Position numbers and translations under genes: made by a program. A model generated the notes under the pieces. The model made no database searches and had not been told where the DNA came from. It saw only the letters and a program-made list of their open reading frames with translations. Of a DNA stretch of 64,000 nucleotides, positions 26,748-35,628 are shown piece after piece (position 1 is the first letter of the stretch; the number at the start of each line of letters is the position of its first letter). The stretch is from Terriglobus albidus. Its GTDB lineage: Bacteria; Acidobacteriota; Terriglobia; Terriglobales; Acidobacteriaceae. The stretch is from positions 62,001 through 126,000 of the forward strand of contig NZ_JAGTAS010000051.1 of the NCBI RefSeq assembly GCF_025685425.1. The letters run 5' to 3'.

Positions 26748-28088
26748 CTAAGACTCATCCGCGGCAACTCCATCCCGGGTGGCGACCGGCGAGCAGTTCC
26801 GGCAGAACAGATACAACACCGGTCCCACTGCCGCGATCAACAGAGAAAACAGCATCGCCGACATGCCATACGCACGCTCCTCGCGCGATGCCCACAGCGC
26901 AAAAAAGATCAGCACCGCCGGCCCGATACCAACAGCGATCGCCATCCCCAATCCACCCGGAATGCGGAAGGGCCGCCTCATCTCCGGCTCGCGCAGCCGC
27001 AACACCACCAGTGCCACATACTCCAGCAACAGCGACGCTCCATAGAGCACAAGATCGATGGAGATCAACCGCTCAAAGGTCAGCCCCAGCGCCAGGGCCC
27101 ACGCAGTTGCACAAGCTACGATGCAAACCCACGGCACACCCGCACGATTCACGCGGGTAAACACCTTCGGCAGCAGACCATCCATCGCCATCGCGAAGGG
27201 AAGCCGCGTATACGACATGGTCAGCGCCGTAAAGGTCCCCAGGCCATCGATGGATCCAACGAAAACGATCGAAACCGCCAGCAGCGGACCTCCGAAGACC
27301 TTCGCCGCATCCACCCAGGCGCCGGTGGTGAAGCGGTCCGGCGACAGCCCTCCCAGCCACACCGCCAACAGCGGCAGACAGTAGACAAACATCACCATCA
27401 CGGCTGCCCGGATCATCGCGCGCGGATAGTTGCGCTGCGGCTCTTCCACCTCAGCCGCAATGGTCGTGGCGTTATCCCATCCCATGTAGTTCCACATGGC
27501 CACCAATAACGCGCCAGCAATCGTGTGCTGCACCGGCAAACCCGCATAGGCATGCACTGCCGGATGGCGCACCGCGTAGCCCAGCGCGATGAGCACCAGA
27601 ATCGCAAATGGCGAGAGCGAAACGATCATCATCCAGACCGAGCCCTCGCCCACCGCAGCCGCACCTCGCAGATTCCACAGAACCGCCAGCAGAATCACCA
27701 GCAACTGCAACATGGTTCCGCGATGCCCCGCGGTCATGAACGGAGCCACCCGGCCCAGATACTCCGTGAAGATCGTGGGATAGATGGCCATATCGAAGAC
27801 CGACGCGGCCAGCGAAAGCCATGCCTCCTGGAATCCCCAGAAGGGCCCCAGGGCTCGCCGTACCCAGGCATAAAACCCGCCCTCAAGCGGAATGGCCGAG
27901 GCCAACTCGCCGATCATCAGCGCCGTGGGCAGGCTCCAGACAAAGGGCAAAAGCATCAATAACAATAGGGCGCGGCCGTAACCAGCCATGCCGATAATGT
28001 CCTCCAGGCCATACGGACCGCCGGAGACCATGTAATACGCGCCTGCCAGCAGCGGCAGCAGACGAAGCTTGCGGACAGATTTTTGCAT
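26748..28088 (-). CDS. APC family amino acid permease
   Basis: 446 residues with about twelve hydrophobic segments. The start MQKSVRKLRLLPLLAGAYYMVSGGPYGLEDIIG holds the TM1 break motif SGGPYG typical of the LeuT-fold APC superfamily. EGGFYAWVRRALGPFWGFQEAW in TM3 and NYMGWDNATTIAAEVEEPQRNYPRA in TM6-loop are family-specific. It should be a proton- or exchange-driven carrier of amino acids or amines in the inner membrane. The substrate is unknown and no metabolic gene is co-oriented. Confidence 0.88.
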   Translation of the reverse strand: MQKSVRKLRLLPLLAGAYYMVSGGPYGLEDIIGMAGYGRALLLLMLLPFVWSLPTALMIGELASAIPLEGGFYAWVRRALGPFWGFQEAWLSLAASVFDMAIYPTIFTEYLGRVAPFMTAGHRGTMLQLLVILLAVLWNLRGAAAVGEGSVWMMIVSLSPFAILVLIALGYAVRHPAVHAYAGLPVQHTIAGALLVAMWNYMGWDNATTIAAEVEEPQRNYPRAMIRAAVMVMFVYCLPLLAVWLGGLSPDRFTTGAWVDAAKVFGGPLLAVSIVFVGSIDGLGTFTALTMSYTRLPFAMAMDGLLPKVFTRVNRAGVPWVCIVACATAWALALGLTFERLISIDLVLYGASLLLEYVALVVLRLREPEMRRPFRIPGGLGMAIAVGIGPAVLIFFALWASREERAYGMSAMLFSLLIAAVGPVLYLFCRNCSPVATRDGVAADES

Positions 28089-28154
28089 TGCAGCGATGGC
28101 TTTGAATGTACGGGAATTTGCGGCCTTCCGGTATACTGATCTACATCGCGCGCT

Positions 28155-28247
28155 GGAGAGATGGCCGAGTGGCTGAAGGCGGCGGTTTGCTAAACCGTTA
28201 TAGGGCCAAAAGCTCTATCGGGGGTTCGAATCCCCCTCTCTCCGCCA
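28155..28247 (+). tRNA. tRNA-Ser (GCU)
   Basis: 93 nt including an encoded CCA. Acceptor stem GGAGAGA, anticodon loop UUGCUAA with anticodon GCU, and the long variable arm (AUAGGGCC..AGCUCUAU) typical of serine tRNAs. A TATACT -10-like box lies about 18 bp upstream (28132-28137). Confidence 0.96.
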
Positions 28248-28320
28248 GTTTCCCCCACAAATTTCAAGAAGCCAGAAACCTGAGACATTTCTCAGGCTGT
28301 ACAGAGCACGCCTTTTTCTT

Positions 28321-28460
28321 TGTCATTTCGGAGCGATCGGGGTCCCCAGCCAGCTTCTCTGGCTGGGGACGAAGCGTCAGCGGAGAAATCCGCTTTGATG
28401 GATCTTTCAAACTAGGTGCACCATCCTCGGGGTCCCCAACGAACTTTGTTCGTTGGGCTG
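28321..28460. repeat. Intergenic repeat cluster between tRNA-Ser and the next gene
   Basis: A GTCATTTCGGAGCG...GCGGAGAAATCCGC module with an embedded CCCCAGCCAGC..GCTGGGG hairpin, then a second GGGGTCCCCAACGAAC..GTTCGTTGGG hairpin. No gene is seen between 28248 and 28522. Confidence 0.55.
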
Positions 28461-28522
28461 AATGCTCGCAACGCTAGGATGGGCGGGAAGACCTCAGATT
28501 CCTACGCGTACCGGAATACACC

Positions 28523-28801
28523 CTAATTCACCACCGAGAACTCTTCCGACCAGAACCCAGCAGCCAGCAGCGTATCCTCATGCTGCAACTCACCCTGCGC
28601 AAGAAGAACCCCATTATCGAAGTTATTTCCGACGGCGAATGACGCTTCTCCAATCGGAAGAATGCCAACCTCCTCAAGGGCCACACAGGCATCCTCCGGA
28701 GTCTCAAATTCACATTGCCAGCAGTTCGAGGGCAGATCGCTACTGACAACTGTGACGCGGACGCCTTCCAGGCGGTGGCAGACCATAGCCGTCGCTTTCA
28801 T
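28523..28801 (-). CDS. Small hypothetical protein
   Basis: 92 residues, acidic, probably cytoplasmic. MKATAMVCHRLEGVRVTVVSS opens like a compact alpha/beta domain, and it has CWQCEFETPEDACVALEEVG with three cysteines, two as CxxC. The AGGGGG before the ATG is a close but usable ribosome site. It overlaps no better frame and stands alone between repeat clusters. I do not recognise the family; the reading frame could be spurious. Confidence 0.5.
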   Translation of the reverse strand: MKATAMVCHRLEGVRVTVVSSDLPSNCWQCEFETPEDACVALEEVGILPIGEASFAVGNNFDNGVLLAQGELQHEDTLLAAGFWSEEFSVVN

Positions 28802-28992
28802 GGCCCCCTAGGATGCAGCGACCGCGTGCAGGAGTTTCAGGTCCCACAAGAAAAATTGCGCACCTTGTACCGGATCACAACTTGCGGAGAATGATTTCAT
28901 CCGCCAGATTTCACCTCTCCCAATACCGCAGTATTTTGGAAGACGGAAACCTGTTGCGCAAAGCGCAATCGTTCGCATTGCGGTACGAATGT

Positions 28993-29025
28993 CTCGTTAA
29001 GGGGACGGCTTTCAGCCGTCCCGTA
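28993..29025 (+). repeat. REP with TTAAG tag (single)
   Basis: CGTTAAGG tag followed by the GGGACGGC..GCCGTCCC palindrome, forward orientation, in the 602-bp gap 28802-29403. The gap also holds a GTCATTTCGTAGCG..GGAGAAATCTGCTTC module (29105-29144). I see no gene in it. Confidence 0.65.
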
Positions 29026-29403
29026 CCCAAGCGACAAAGAGAGCGGTTTAACCGCCGAGCCAAATTGCATGTGTGCCGAAGTACAACCTCGCCGGCCAAC
29101 TTTTGTCATTTCGTAGCGCAAGCGGAGAAATCTGCTTCTCTACCATAGGAACCCCGCTACTCCCTGCCGTGCGAAACAGACGCTGCTTCGCACATCAAGA
29201 ATCTGTGGAGACGCTCTACAAACCACTTCTCGGAGGGTAGGGATAGCGGTTAACACACCGTGAATTCGACTTCCCGTTCAATTCCGGTCACTTGCCAGAG
29301 GAAAAAGCAGGACATTCGCCCGTGGTGTTAGTCTCTCCTCCATCCGACAATAGTAAAAACATCTGTTCCCTCGAACTGCGCGCATCATCTTACAGGACTC
29401 CGT

Positions 29404-30741
29404 ATGGCCTTTGAACCCTCTGATTCCGGGTCCCGCTCCACAGCGGACCAGTTTTCCGGTTACCCGGATTTGAAGAAGCGCTGGCTGTACATCATGCCGG
29501 TCGTCTTCGTCACCTATAGCCTGGCCTACGTCGACCGGGCGAACTATGGGTTCGGCGCCGCCGCGGGCCTGGCAGACTCCCTGAAGATCACCTCCGCCCA
29601 GTCCGCCCTGCTGGGGTCACTCTTCTTCCTCGGTTACTTTGTCTTTCAGATTCCCGGCGCAGCCTACGCCCGCAAGCGCTCCGCTCGCCTGCTCATCGGC
29701 CTCGCCCTGGCGAGCTGGGGAATCCTCGCCTCGCTGACCGGCGTCATCACCCAATACTGGGTCCTGGCTATCGACCGCTTTCTATTGGGAGCAGCCGAGA
29801 GCTTCATTCTGCCGGGCATGCTGATCCTCCTGACCAAGTGGTTCACCAAATCGGAGCGATCCCGGACCAACACCCTGCTGATCCTCGGCAACCCCGTCAC
29901 CGTCCTCTGGATGTCCGCCGTGACCGGCTACATCATCAAGGCCTTCGGCTGGCAGATGACCTTCGTGATCGAAGGCCTTCCTTCCGTGCTGTGGGGGATC
30001 ATCTGGTTCCTCGTCATCCGCGATAGCCCCGAAAAGACCTCATGGGTCTCCAAAGAGAGCACCACGAAACTCAGCGAGGTCCTGGAGAGAGAACAAGCCT
30101 CTCTTCCCAAAGTCGCAAACCTGTCCAGCGCCTATACCAATCCCAACGTCATTCTGCTCTGCCTGCAGTACTTCCTCTGGAGCGTTGGTGTCTATGGCTT
30201 CGTTCTCTGGCTTCCGGTCATGATCAAAGGCGGCTCTTCGCAGGGAATCGGCATGACCGGCCTGCTGAGCGCCATCCCATATGCCTGCGCCATCATCCTT
30301 ATGCTGCTGGTCAGCTACTTCTCTGACCGCACCGCAAAGCGCACACGCTTTGTATGGCCCTTCCTCATCCTCGCCGGCGCAGCCTTCTTCGGCTCATACC
30401 TCACCGCCGGCCAGAGCTTCTGGATCTCCTTCGCCTTCCTCATCCTTGCCGGAGGAGCCATGTATGCTCCCTATGGTCCGTTCTTCGCCATCATTCCCGA
30501 AATGCTGCCAAGCAATGTCTCCGGCGAGGTCACGGCGCTAGTCAACAGCCTTGGAGCTCTGGGCTCTTTCGCCGGCAGCTACTTCGTTGGCTGGCTGCAG
30601 GGATATACCGGCAACTCCAAGGCGGGCTACCTGCTGATGTCGATCGCTCTTACCCTTGCCGGCCTGCTCATCCTCCCACTCAAGGCAGAGCCACATCGCA
30701 CAGAAGCACCCATCCCCGCAGAGCACGCGGTCGTGGAGTAA
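29404..30741 (+). CDS. MFS transporter, anion:cation symporter (ACS) type
   Basis: 445 residues with twelve predicted helices. The motif YVDRANYGFG in TM1 and the GAAESFILPGMLILLTKWF segment in TM4 are characteristic of the ACS family (hexuronate, phthalate, sialate and tartrate carriers). The central loop DSPEKTSWVSKEE-like region separates the halves. It probably imports an organic acid with protons. GH79 some 5 kb upstream would release glucuronic acid, so a hexuronate substrate is attractive but unproven. Confidence 0.88.
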   Translation: MAFEPSDSGSRSTADQFSGYPDLKKRWLYIMPVVFVTYSLAYVDRANYGFGAAAGLADSLKITSAQSALLGSLFFLGYFVFQIPGAAYARKRSARLLIGLALASWGILASLTGVITQYWVLAIDRFLLGAAESFILPGMLILLTKWFTKSERSRTNTLLILGNPVTVLWMSAVTGYIIKAFGWQMTFVIEGLPSVLWGIIWFLVIRDSPEKTSWVSKESTTKLSEVLEREQASLPKVANLSSAYTNPNVILLCLQYFLWSVGVYGFVLWLPVMIKGGSSQGIGMTGLLSAIPYACAIILMLLVSYFSDRTAKRTRFVWPFLILAGAAFFGSYLTAGQSFWISFAFLILAGGAMYAPYGPFFAIIPEMLPSNVSGEVTALVNSLGALGSFAGSYFVGWLQGYTGNSKAGYLLMSIALTLAGLLILPLKAEPHRTEAPIPAEHAVVE

Positions 30742-30752
30742 CGCCATATCGT

Positions 30753-30820
30753 CTAGATGCCATTCTCCATCAGCTATAGAGCCATGAGGGAGGTCTAAAG
30801 CTGATGGAGAATGGCTCTAG
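30753..30820. repeat. Long hairpin element with 17-bp perfect arms
   Basis: Arms 30759-30775 and 30799-30815 (GCCATTCTCCATCAGCT and its exact reverse complement) around a 23-nt loop, extended by CTAGA/TCTAG. It sits 17 bp past the MFS stop. The ends resemble those of the MITE-like element (TAGAGC.ATT.TCC) without being the same. It could double as a terminator, but no U-run follows. Confidence 0.65.
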
Positions 30821-30826
30821 CTAGTT

Positions 30827-30997
30827 CGCGCCTGCGGCGCGAATGCCTTGCTTAAGGGGACGGCTTCAGCCGTCCCCTACTGAGTCCAGAAGAAATGCGG
30901 CTTTAGCCGCTGAGGTACCAAGCCATGACCTCAGTGGCTAAAGCCGCATTTCTTGCCACTTTATACGGCACGGCTGAAGCCGTGCCCTTAAGCAAAA
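30827..30997. repeat. Inverted REP pair (composite), second copy
   Basis: Forward REP at 30848-30879 and reversed REP at 30964-30997, both with the TTGCTTAAG tag. Between them lies a 26-bp inverted repeat with one mismatch (30891-30916 and 30928-30953). The left half repeats the composite at 22523-22617. Confidence 0.8.
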
Positions 30998-31138
30998 CAG
31001 GAGCAGACTCTCTCAACGAGAACAGCTCCAGCGTGATGGGTCTGAAGTCCTTAGCACTTTTGTCATCCTGAGCGCAGCGAAGGACCTGCTTTTTCAACGC
31101 TTCGGATAGCAAAAACTCTTCACGATCTATGTCACGAA

Positions 31139-32314
31139 CTACGACAAAACCTTCTTATAAGGTCCAAGAACCAGCACTCCGTCTTTGGTCACAACGACGT
31201 CATCCTCAATTCGTACGCCGCCATATACGGCTGTATAAATGCCCGGCTCGACGGACGTAAACATCCCCTCTTCCAGCACATCCTCGGAGCGGGGGCCAAG
31301 GATCGGCGCCGGTTCGTGGTATCCGAAACCGAGTCCGTGCCCGGTTACGTGCGGAAAGCTGGCGCCATACCCAGCATCTTCAATCACAGCTCTGGCTGCG
31401 GCATCGACGTCCCTGGCGCGCACACCAGGATGGATGGAGGCAACAGCCGCCTCCTGCGCCTTGCGCACCGTCTCAAAGATCCTGATCTGTTCGTCACGCG
31501 CATGCCCCGCAAGGCGAACGCGGGTCCGGTCTGCCCAGTAGCCATCGGCCACAACTCCGAGCTCCAGCACCGCAATATCTCCCTCGCCCATCGGCCTCAT
31601 GGTCGAGATCACATTCGGCCGATGCGCACACGCTGTTTCGGCATGCCCGGTAGTTACCTGCGCAAAGGCCCTCACCCGCACACTTTCGCGATAACCGGTA
31701 CCACGCACCATGACCGCCTGTTCTACCTGGGCAGCAAGCTGCACTCCGGAGATGCCGATCCCCACAGCCTGTTCAAACGCCTCCAGACCGAAGCACGAGA
31801 CCTCACTTGCTATCGCCAGCCGCGTAATCTCATAGGGCGTCTTCAGCACCCGCTCTTCCAGCATCAGCCGTGTCACGTCGACCAGCGTCTTTCCCTCACA
31901 CGCCTCCCTGAGCAGTCGGTGATAGGAAGCTGTGGGCACCAGGCTCTCGGCTGCATTCCATGAGGGAGCAACCATCTCGAAATCTCCCTCGTACCCAATA
32001 GTGCGCCAGCCTGGCTTCACCTGTTGCGCAAGCAGGTCTTTCACGGCCACCGCTGTCGGAGGATCCATCGCTCCACCCAGCGCATAGTAGATCGCTTCGC
32101 AGTCGACCAGCGAACTGCACACCTCCGCCTGATAACACTCCGGCACAATGCAGACCGATGTTCCTTCGCGGGGAAAAACCAGGTAAGCGGCACCAATCAT
32201 CGGCCAGTGACCGCTCAACAACAACACGTTCTCCGGTAGGCGGAGAATCAGTGCATCCAACTGCTTCGCTTCCATGGCCCGGCGCATGCGAAGCCTGCGT
32301 TCCTGATTCAGCAT
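31139..32314 (-). CDS. M24 family aminopeptidase P / Xaa-Pro dipeptidase-like protein
   Basis: 391 residues from ATG 32314, with GGGGAG about 6 nt upstream; 32335 is a longer option. The N-terminal creatinase-like domain (about 1-150, RLPENVLLLSGHWP) is followed by the pita-bread fold. Metal-ligand segments are ELGVVADGYWADRTR, HVTGHGLGFGYHE, SVEPGIY and GVRIEDDVVV. The first ligand, usually Asp in DxG, is Glu here (ELG), which occurs in some M24 members and may alter metal use. It is likely cytoplasmic, cleaving X-Pro bonds, though non-peptidase roles exist in the family. Confidence 0.85.
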   Translation of the reverse strand: MLNQERRLRMRRAMEAKQLDALILRLPENVLLLSGHWPMIGAAYLVFPREGTSVCIVPECYQAEVCSSLVDCEAIYYALGGAMDPPTAVAVKDLLAQQVKPGWRTIGYEGDFEMVAPSWNAAESLVPTASYHRLLREACEGKTLVDVTRLMLEERVLKTPYEITRLAIASEVSCFGLEAFEQAVGIGISGVQLAAQVEQAVMVRGTGYRESVRVRAFAQVTTGHAETACAHRPNVISTMRPMGEGDIAVLELGVVADGYWADRTRVRLAGHARDEQIRIFETVRKAQEAAVASIHPGVRARDVDAAARAVIEDAGYGASFPHVTGHGLGFGYHEPAPILGPRSEDVLEEGMFTSVEPGIYTAVYGGVRIEDDVVVTKDGVLVLGPYKKVLS

Positions 32315-32423
32315 TCCCTCTCCCCTTCGCCCCACGCATAGAGATAGAGCTTCTCCTACACGTGACCTGACATGGCATCACACGTTGCCTTCGGCTTCAT
32401 TGGCGATCGATTCGTTTTGTGCG

Positions 32424-33470
32424 TCAGCCGCTGGACTCTGTGCTGAGGCTGGTGAATTTGAGTGCCGCCGGCCGCAGCGCTGTGATCACTCCCATCAACT
32501 GGGCATCGACTCCGCGTGGCGGGGCCACTGCTTCTTCCAGAGGGATATCGACAATTACAGAGTTCTTCAGCGCCACCATCCTGCCATACCGGCGCTCATT
32601 CACGACATCGACAGCCGCGACGCCATAACGCGTGGCGAGCTGGCGGTCATACGCTGTCGGTGTACCGCCGCGCTGAACATGGCCAAGGCTGATGCTGCGT
32701 GTCTCATATCCGGTCCGTTCTTCAATCACCTTAGCCAGCGCAATACCGATACCGCCAAGCTTTCTGGTGGGAGAGGTCCACTCCGTGTTCGGCAGGTGCG
32801 CGCCCTCGGCCGCAACGATAATGGCGTACTGCCGTCCTTCCTGCCACTCGTACTGCACCTGCGCGCAGATGTCATCCAGGTCGATCGGTCTTTCAGGAAT
32901 CACGATCACATGAGCACCACCGGCAAGCCCGGCACAGGCGGCGATCCAGCCCGTATGCCGCCCCATCACCTCGCACACGATCACGCGATTGTGCGCCTCC
33001 GCCGTGGTATGCAAACGGTCAATCGCCTCCGTAGCGACATTCACCGCGGTATCGAATCCGAAACACATATCCGTGCCACTGAGATCGTTGTCGATCGTCT
33101 TCGGCACACCGACAACGTTCACGCCGACCTCGCTCAGCGCCAGGCTGGCGGCCTGTGTTCCGTTACCGCCGATCGCGATCAGGGCTTCAACACCATGACG
33201 GGCCATCGTCTGCATGCATTTCACATACCCACCATGCACCTGGCGGATATCAAGACGCGAAGAACGAAGAATGGTTCCCCCACGTGAAAGGATCTCGTCG
33301 GTTGTTTGGAGATTCAGCGGCATCGAAAGATCTTCGATCAGTCCACGCCAGCCTTCGGTGAAGCCGACAAACTCGTTCCCATAGTGCAGAACGCCCTTCC
33401 TCACCGCGGCCCGAATCACCGCATTCAGGCCCGGACAATCACCACCCGCAGTTACGATGCCTATACGCAT
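32424..33470 (-). CDS. pfkA: 6-phosphofructokinase with non-canonical active-site residue
   Basis: 348 residues from ATG 33470 (MRIGIVTAGGDCPGLNAV); ATG 33482 is an alternative. It phosphorylates fructose-6-phosphate in glycolysis. Conserved parts include PKTIDNDL with the catalytic Asp127 (E. coli numbering), MGRHTGWIA, and SLGHVQRGG. Two positions stand out: GGNGT has Asn where nearly all members have Asp103, and Lys is at 124 where E. coli has Gly. Gly at 104 argues for ATP as donor, while Lys124 is the pattern of the group with PPi enzymes and trypanosomal ATP enzymes. The donor should therefore be tested. Confidence 0.88.
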   Translation of the reverse strand: MRIGIVTAGGDCPGLNAVIRAAVRKGVLHYGNEFVGFTEGWRGLIEDLSMPLNLQTTDEILSRGGTILRSSRLDIRQVHGGYVKCMQTMARHGVEALIAIGGNGTQAASLALSEVGVNVVGVPKTIDNDLSGTDMCFGFDTAVNVATEAIDRLHTTAEAHNRVIVCEVMGRHTGWIAACAGLAGGAHVIVIPERPIDLDDICAQVQYEWQEGRQYAIIVAAEGAHLPNTEWTSPTRKLGGIGIALAKVIEERTGYETRSISLGHVQRGGTPTAYDRQLATRYGVAAVDVVNERRYGRMVALKNSVIVDIPLEEAVAPPRGVDAQLMGVITALRPAALKFTSLSTESSG

Positions 33471-33613
33471 TGCTTTTCCCATCAGAAAAATCCGTTCTCT
33501 GATGCGGCTCAAGGATAGCACCGCCCGCCTCTCACCGGGAGACCCAGAGAAGGAAGTTCCTCCTTTGAACTCGGTTCTCCGGCGGAACCAGAGACACTCC
33601 TATACTTGTCTTC

Positions 33614-34240
33614 ATGCGCTCTTTGAACACACTCTCTGAAGCCGCACAGCAAGCCGATGCATTGATCTTCGACTGCGATGGAACCCTGGTCGATACCATT
33701 CCGGCTCACCTGCATGCACTTCAGGTTGGTTTTGAACGCATCGGCCTCAAATTTCCCGCCGAATGGTTTCACCAGAATCACTCACTTACAGCAGATGCTC
33801 TGCTGCAGAAATTCCAGGATGACGGTCTCGGACAGATTGAGGATCCCAAGGCAGTTCTGGCGAAGCATGAGGCTCTCTTTCGCGAAAGCCTGCATATGCT
33901 CGAAGAGGTATCAGTCATCGCGTCGATTGCCCGCGAATACAAGGGGAAGCTCCCCATGGCCGTCGCCTCAAATGGAAATCGTGTGAACGTTGAGGTCAGC
34001 CTCGAAGCAGTAGACCTCCTTCCTTATTTCGATGCGATCGTTACCAGGGAAGATGTCCTCCACGGCAAGCCGGAGCCCGACATCTACCTCGAAGCCGCAC
34101 GCCGCCTCAACGTCGCCCCCACGCGCTGCCTCGTCTTCGAAGACTCAGAGACCGGCCTCGCAGCCGGTCGCGCCGCCGGCGCCAAAGTCATCGACATCCG
34201 CGACTACTACCAACCCACCTGGCAACAGGCAGCTCACTAA
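33614..34240 (+). CDS. HAD superfamily phosphatase/phosphomutase, subfamily IA
   Basis: 208 residues. All HAD motifs are present: DCDGTLVDT (Asp20 nucleophile, Asp22), VASNGN (motif II Ser), the Lys in HGKPEPDIY, and FEDSETGLAAGRAAG (motif IV). The cap domain lies between about residues 30 and 95. It resembles beta-phosphoglucomutase and sugar-phosphatase members such as YqaB. The substrate is probably a small sugar phosphate. It is divergent from pfkA, with 143 bp between. Confidence 0.88.
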   Translation: MRSLNTLSEAAQQADALIFDCDGTLVDTIPAHLHALQVGFERIGLKFPAEWFHQNHSLTADALLQKFQDDGLGQIEDPKAVLAKHEALFRESLHMLEEVSVIASIAREYKGKLPMAVASNGNRVNVEVSLEAVDLLPYFDAIVTREDVLHGKPEPDIYLEAARRLNVAPTRCLVFEDSETGLAAGRAAGAKVIDIRDYYQPTWQQAAH

Positions 34241-34315
34241 GGTTTACGTCCAAACCCATACATTGGGTGCCCCAGGTCCCTAGGGGACCTGGGCCCGGCC
34301 TTCACATACCGGCAC

Positions 34316-34410
34316 GACAAGCGCTGAAGGCGCGCTCTATACCAGCCTGGGGCAACGCCCCAGGTTAGGTAGCAGATAGAAGCTTAAAGGGCTGAAGGCC
34401 CGCTCCATAA
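34316..34410. repeat. Twin intergenic repeat, copy B
   Basis: Same orientation and architecture as 9184-9278, with the CCTGGGGCAACGCCCCAG hairpin and GGGCTGAAGGCCC palindrome. It is preceded at 34272-34294 by a CCCAGGTCCC/GGGACCTGGG hairpin of the GGTGCCCC type. Confidence 0.75.
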
Positions 34411-34506
34411 TCCCAACCTTGATCGCACCTCTCGATACATTTGGGGCAAAATACCAACCCCAACAAAAACCCGGAACGTACTAAGATCACCCTTCATCGA
34501 ATCCCT

Positions 34507-35469
34507 ATGCAACTACCCGATCTTGCAGTCATCAAAAAAGCGACAGAGATCGTCCGCTCCGTGATGCCGCCCACACCGCAGTACACCTGGCCATTGCTCA
34601 ATGCACGCACCGGCACTGAACTCTGGGTGAAACACGAAAATCACTCTCCGGTAGGCGCCTTCAAACTTCGCGGCGCAGCTGTGTATATGGACTGGCTGAA
34701 AAACAATCAGCCATCCGCGACAGGAGTCATTGCCGCAACACGCGGCAATCATGGACAAGGTGTAGCACTCGCGGCGACCCGCCTCGGGCTGAAGGCGGTG
34801 ATCGTCGTTCCCCACGGCAACAGCCGTGAAAAGAACCGGGCCATGGAAGCCCTGGGCGCCGAGTTGATCGAACACGGCGATGACTTCCAGGCATCACTGG
34901 AATACGCCATGCACCTGGCCGAAACCGAGGGCCTTCATTTCGTGCCATCGTTTCACCCATTGCTGGTGCACGGAACCAGCACTTATGCCCTCGAGTTTTT
35001 GACTGCCGTACCCGAACTCGAGGCGGTCTATCTGCCGATCGGAATGGGATCTTCGATCTGCGGCATGATTGCTGTTCGCAACGCCCTCGGATTGAAGACG
35101 AAGATTATCGGTGTGGTTGCCACGAAGGCCCCGGCATTTGCACGCTCCTTCCGCGAGAAGAAGGTCGTTCCTGCGTCAGCGAACTCACCGCTGGCCGATG
35201 GCCTCTCGTGCCGTGTGCCTGACGCAGAGGCTCTGGAGATCGCCCTCGCGAATGTCGATCACATTGTCGAAGTCGGCGAAGAAGAGATAGCCGCAGCCAT
35301 GCGCGCGTACTACCAGGACACCCACAACATCGCAGAAGGCGCAGGAGCAGCAGGACTGGCAGCCATCCTGCAGGAGAAAAATTCTCTGTCAGGTCAGCGT
35401 ATCGGTGTCGTGCTCACAGGCGGCAACGTCGACCAGGAACGCTTCATCGAAGCTTTGAGCGCAACCTGA
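34507..35469 (+). CDS. Threonine/serine dehydratase-like PLP enzyme
   Basis: 320 residues from ATG 34507 (MQLPDLAVIKKATEIV). Fold type II PLP enzyme: the Schiff-base Lys is in PVGAFKLRGA, the substrate loop is ATRGNHGQGVA, the phosphate-binding loop is PIGMGSSICG (the family usually has GGGGL here), and the C-terminal LTGGNVD positions the pyridine nitrogen. It lacks the ACT regulatory domain of biosynthetic IlvA, so it is catabolic or acts on hydroxy-aspartate or serine. The exact substrate is open. Confidence 0.85.
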   Translation: MQLPDLAVIKKATEIVRSVMPPTPQYTWPLLNARTGTELWVKHENHSPVGAFKLRGAAVYMDWLKNNQPSATGVIAATRGNHGQGVALAATRLGLKAVIVVPHGNSREKNRAMEALGAELIEHGDDFQASLEYAMHLAETEGLHFVPSFHPLLVHGTSTYALEFLTAVPELEAVYLPIGMGSSICGMIAVRNALGLKTKIIGVVATKAPAFARSFREKKVVPASANSPLADGLSCRVPDAEALEIALANVDHIVEVGEEEIAAAMRAYYQDTHNIAEGAGAAGLAAILQEKNSLSGQRIGVVLTGGNVDQERFIEALSAT

Positions 35470-35628
35470 GCTGTATCGACAAATTAGGTGAACCACTACA
35501 CCCGTTGCCCCATTCTTTCGCTGAAAGCGAAAGGGTCAGGCATCGCGCTTTGCGCGACCGCTTTTCATCAGCTCAGAAGCGATCGGCAGAGAAGCAAATT
35601 TCTCCGCTACGCTCCGAAATGACCAATT

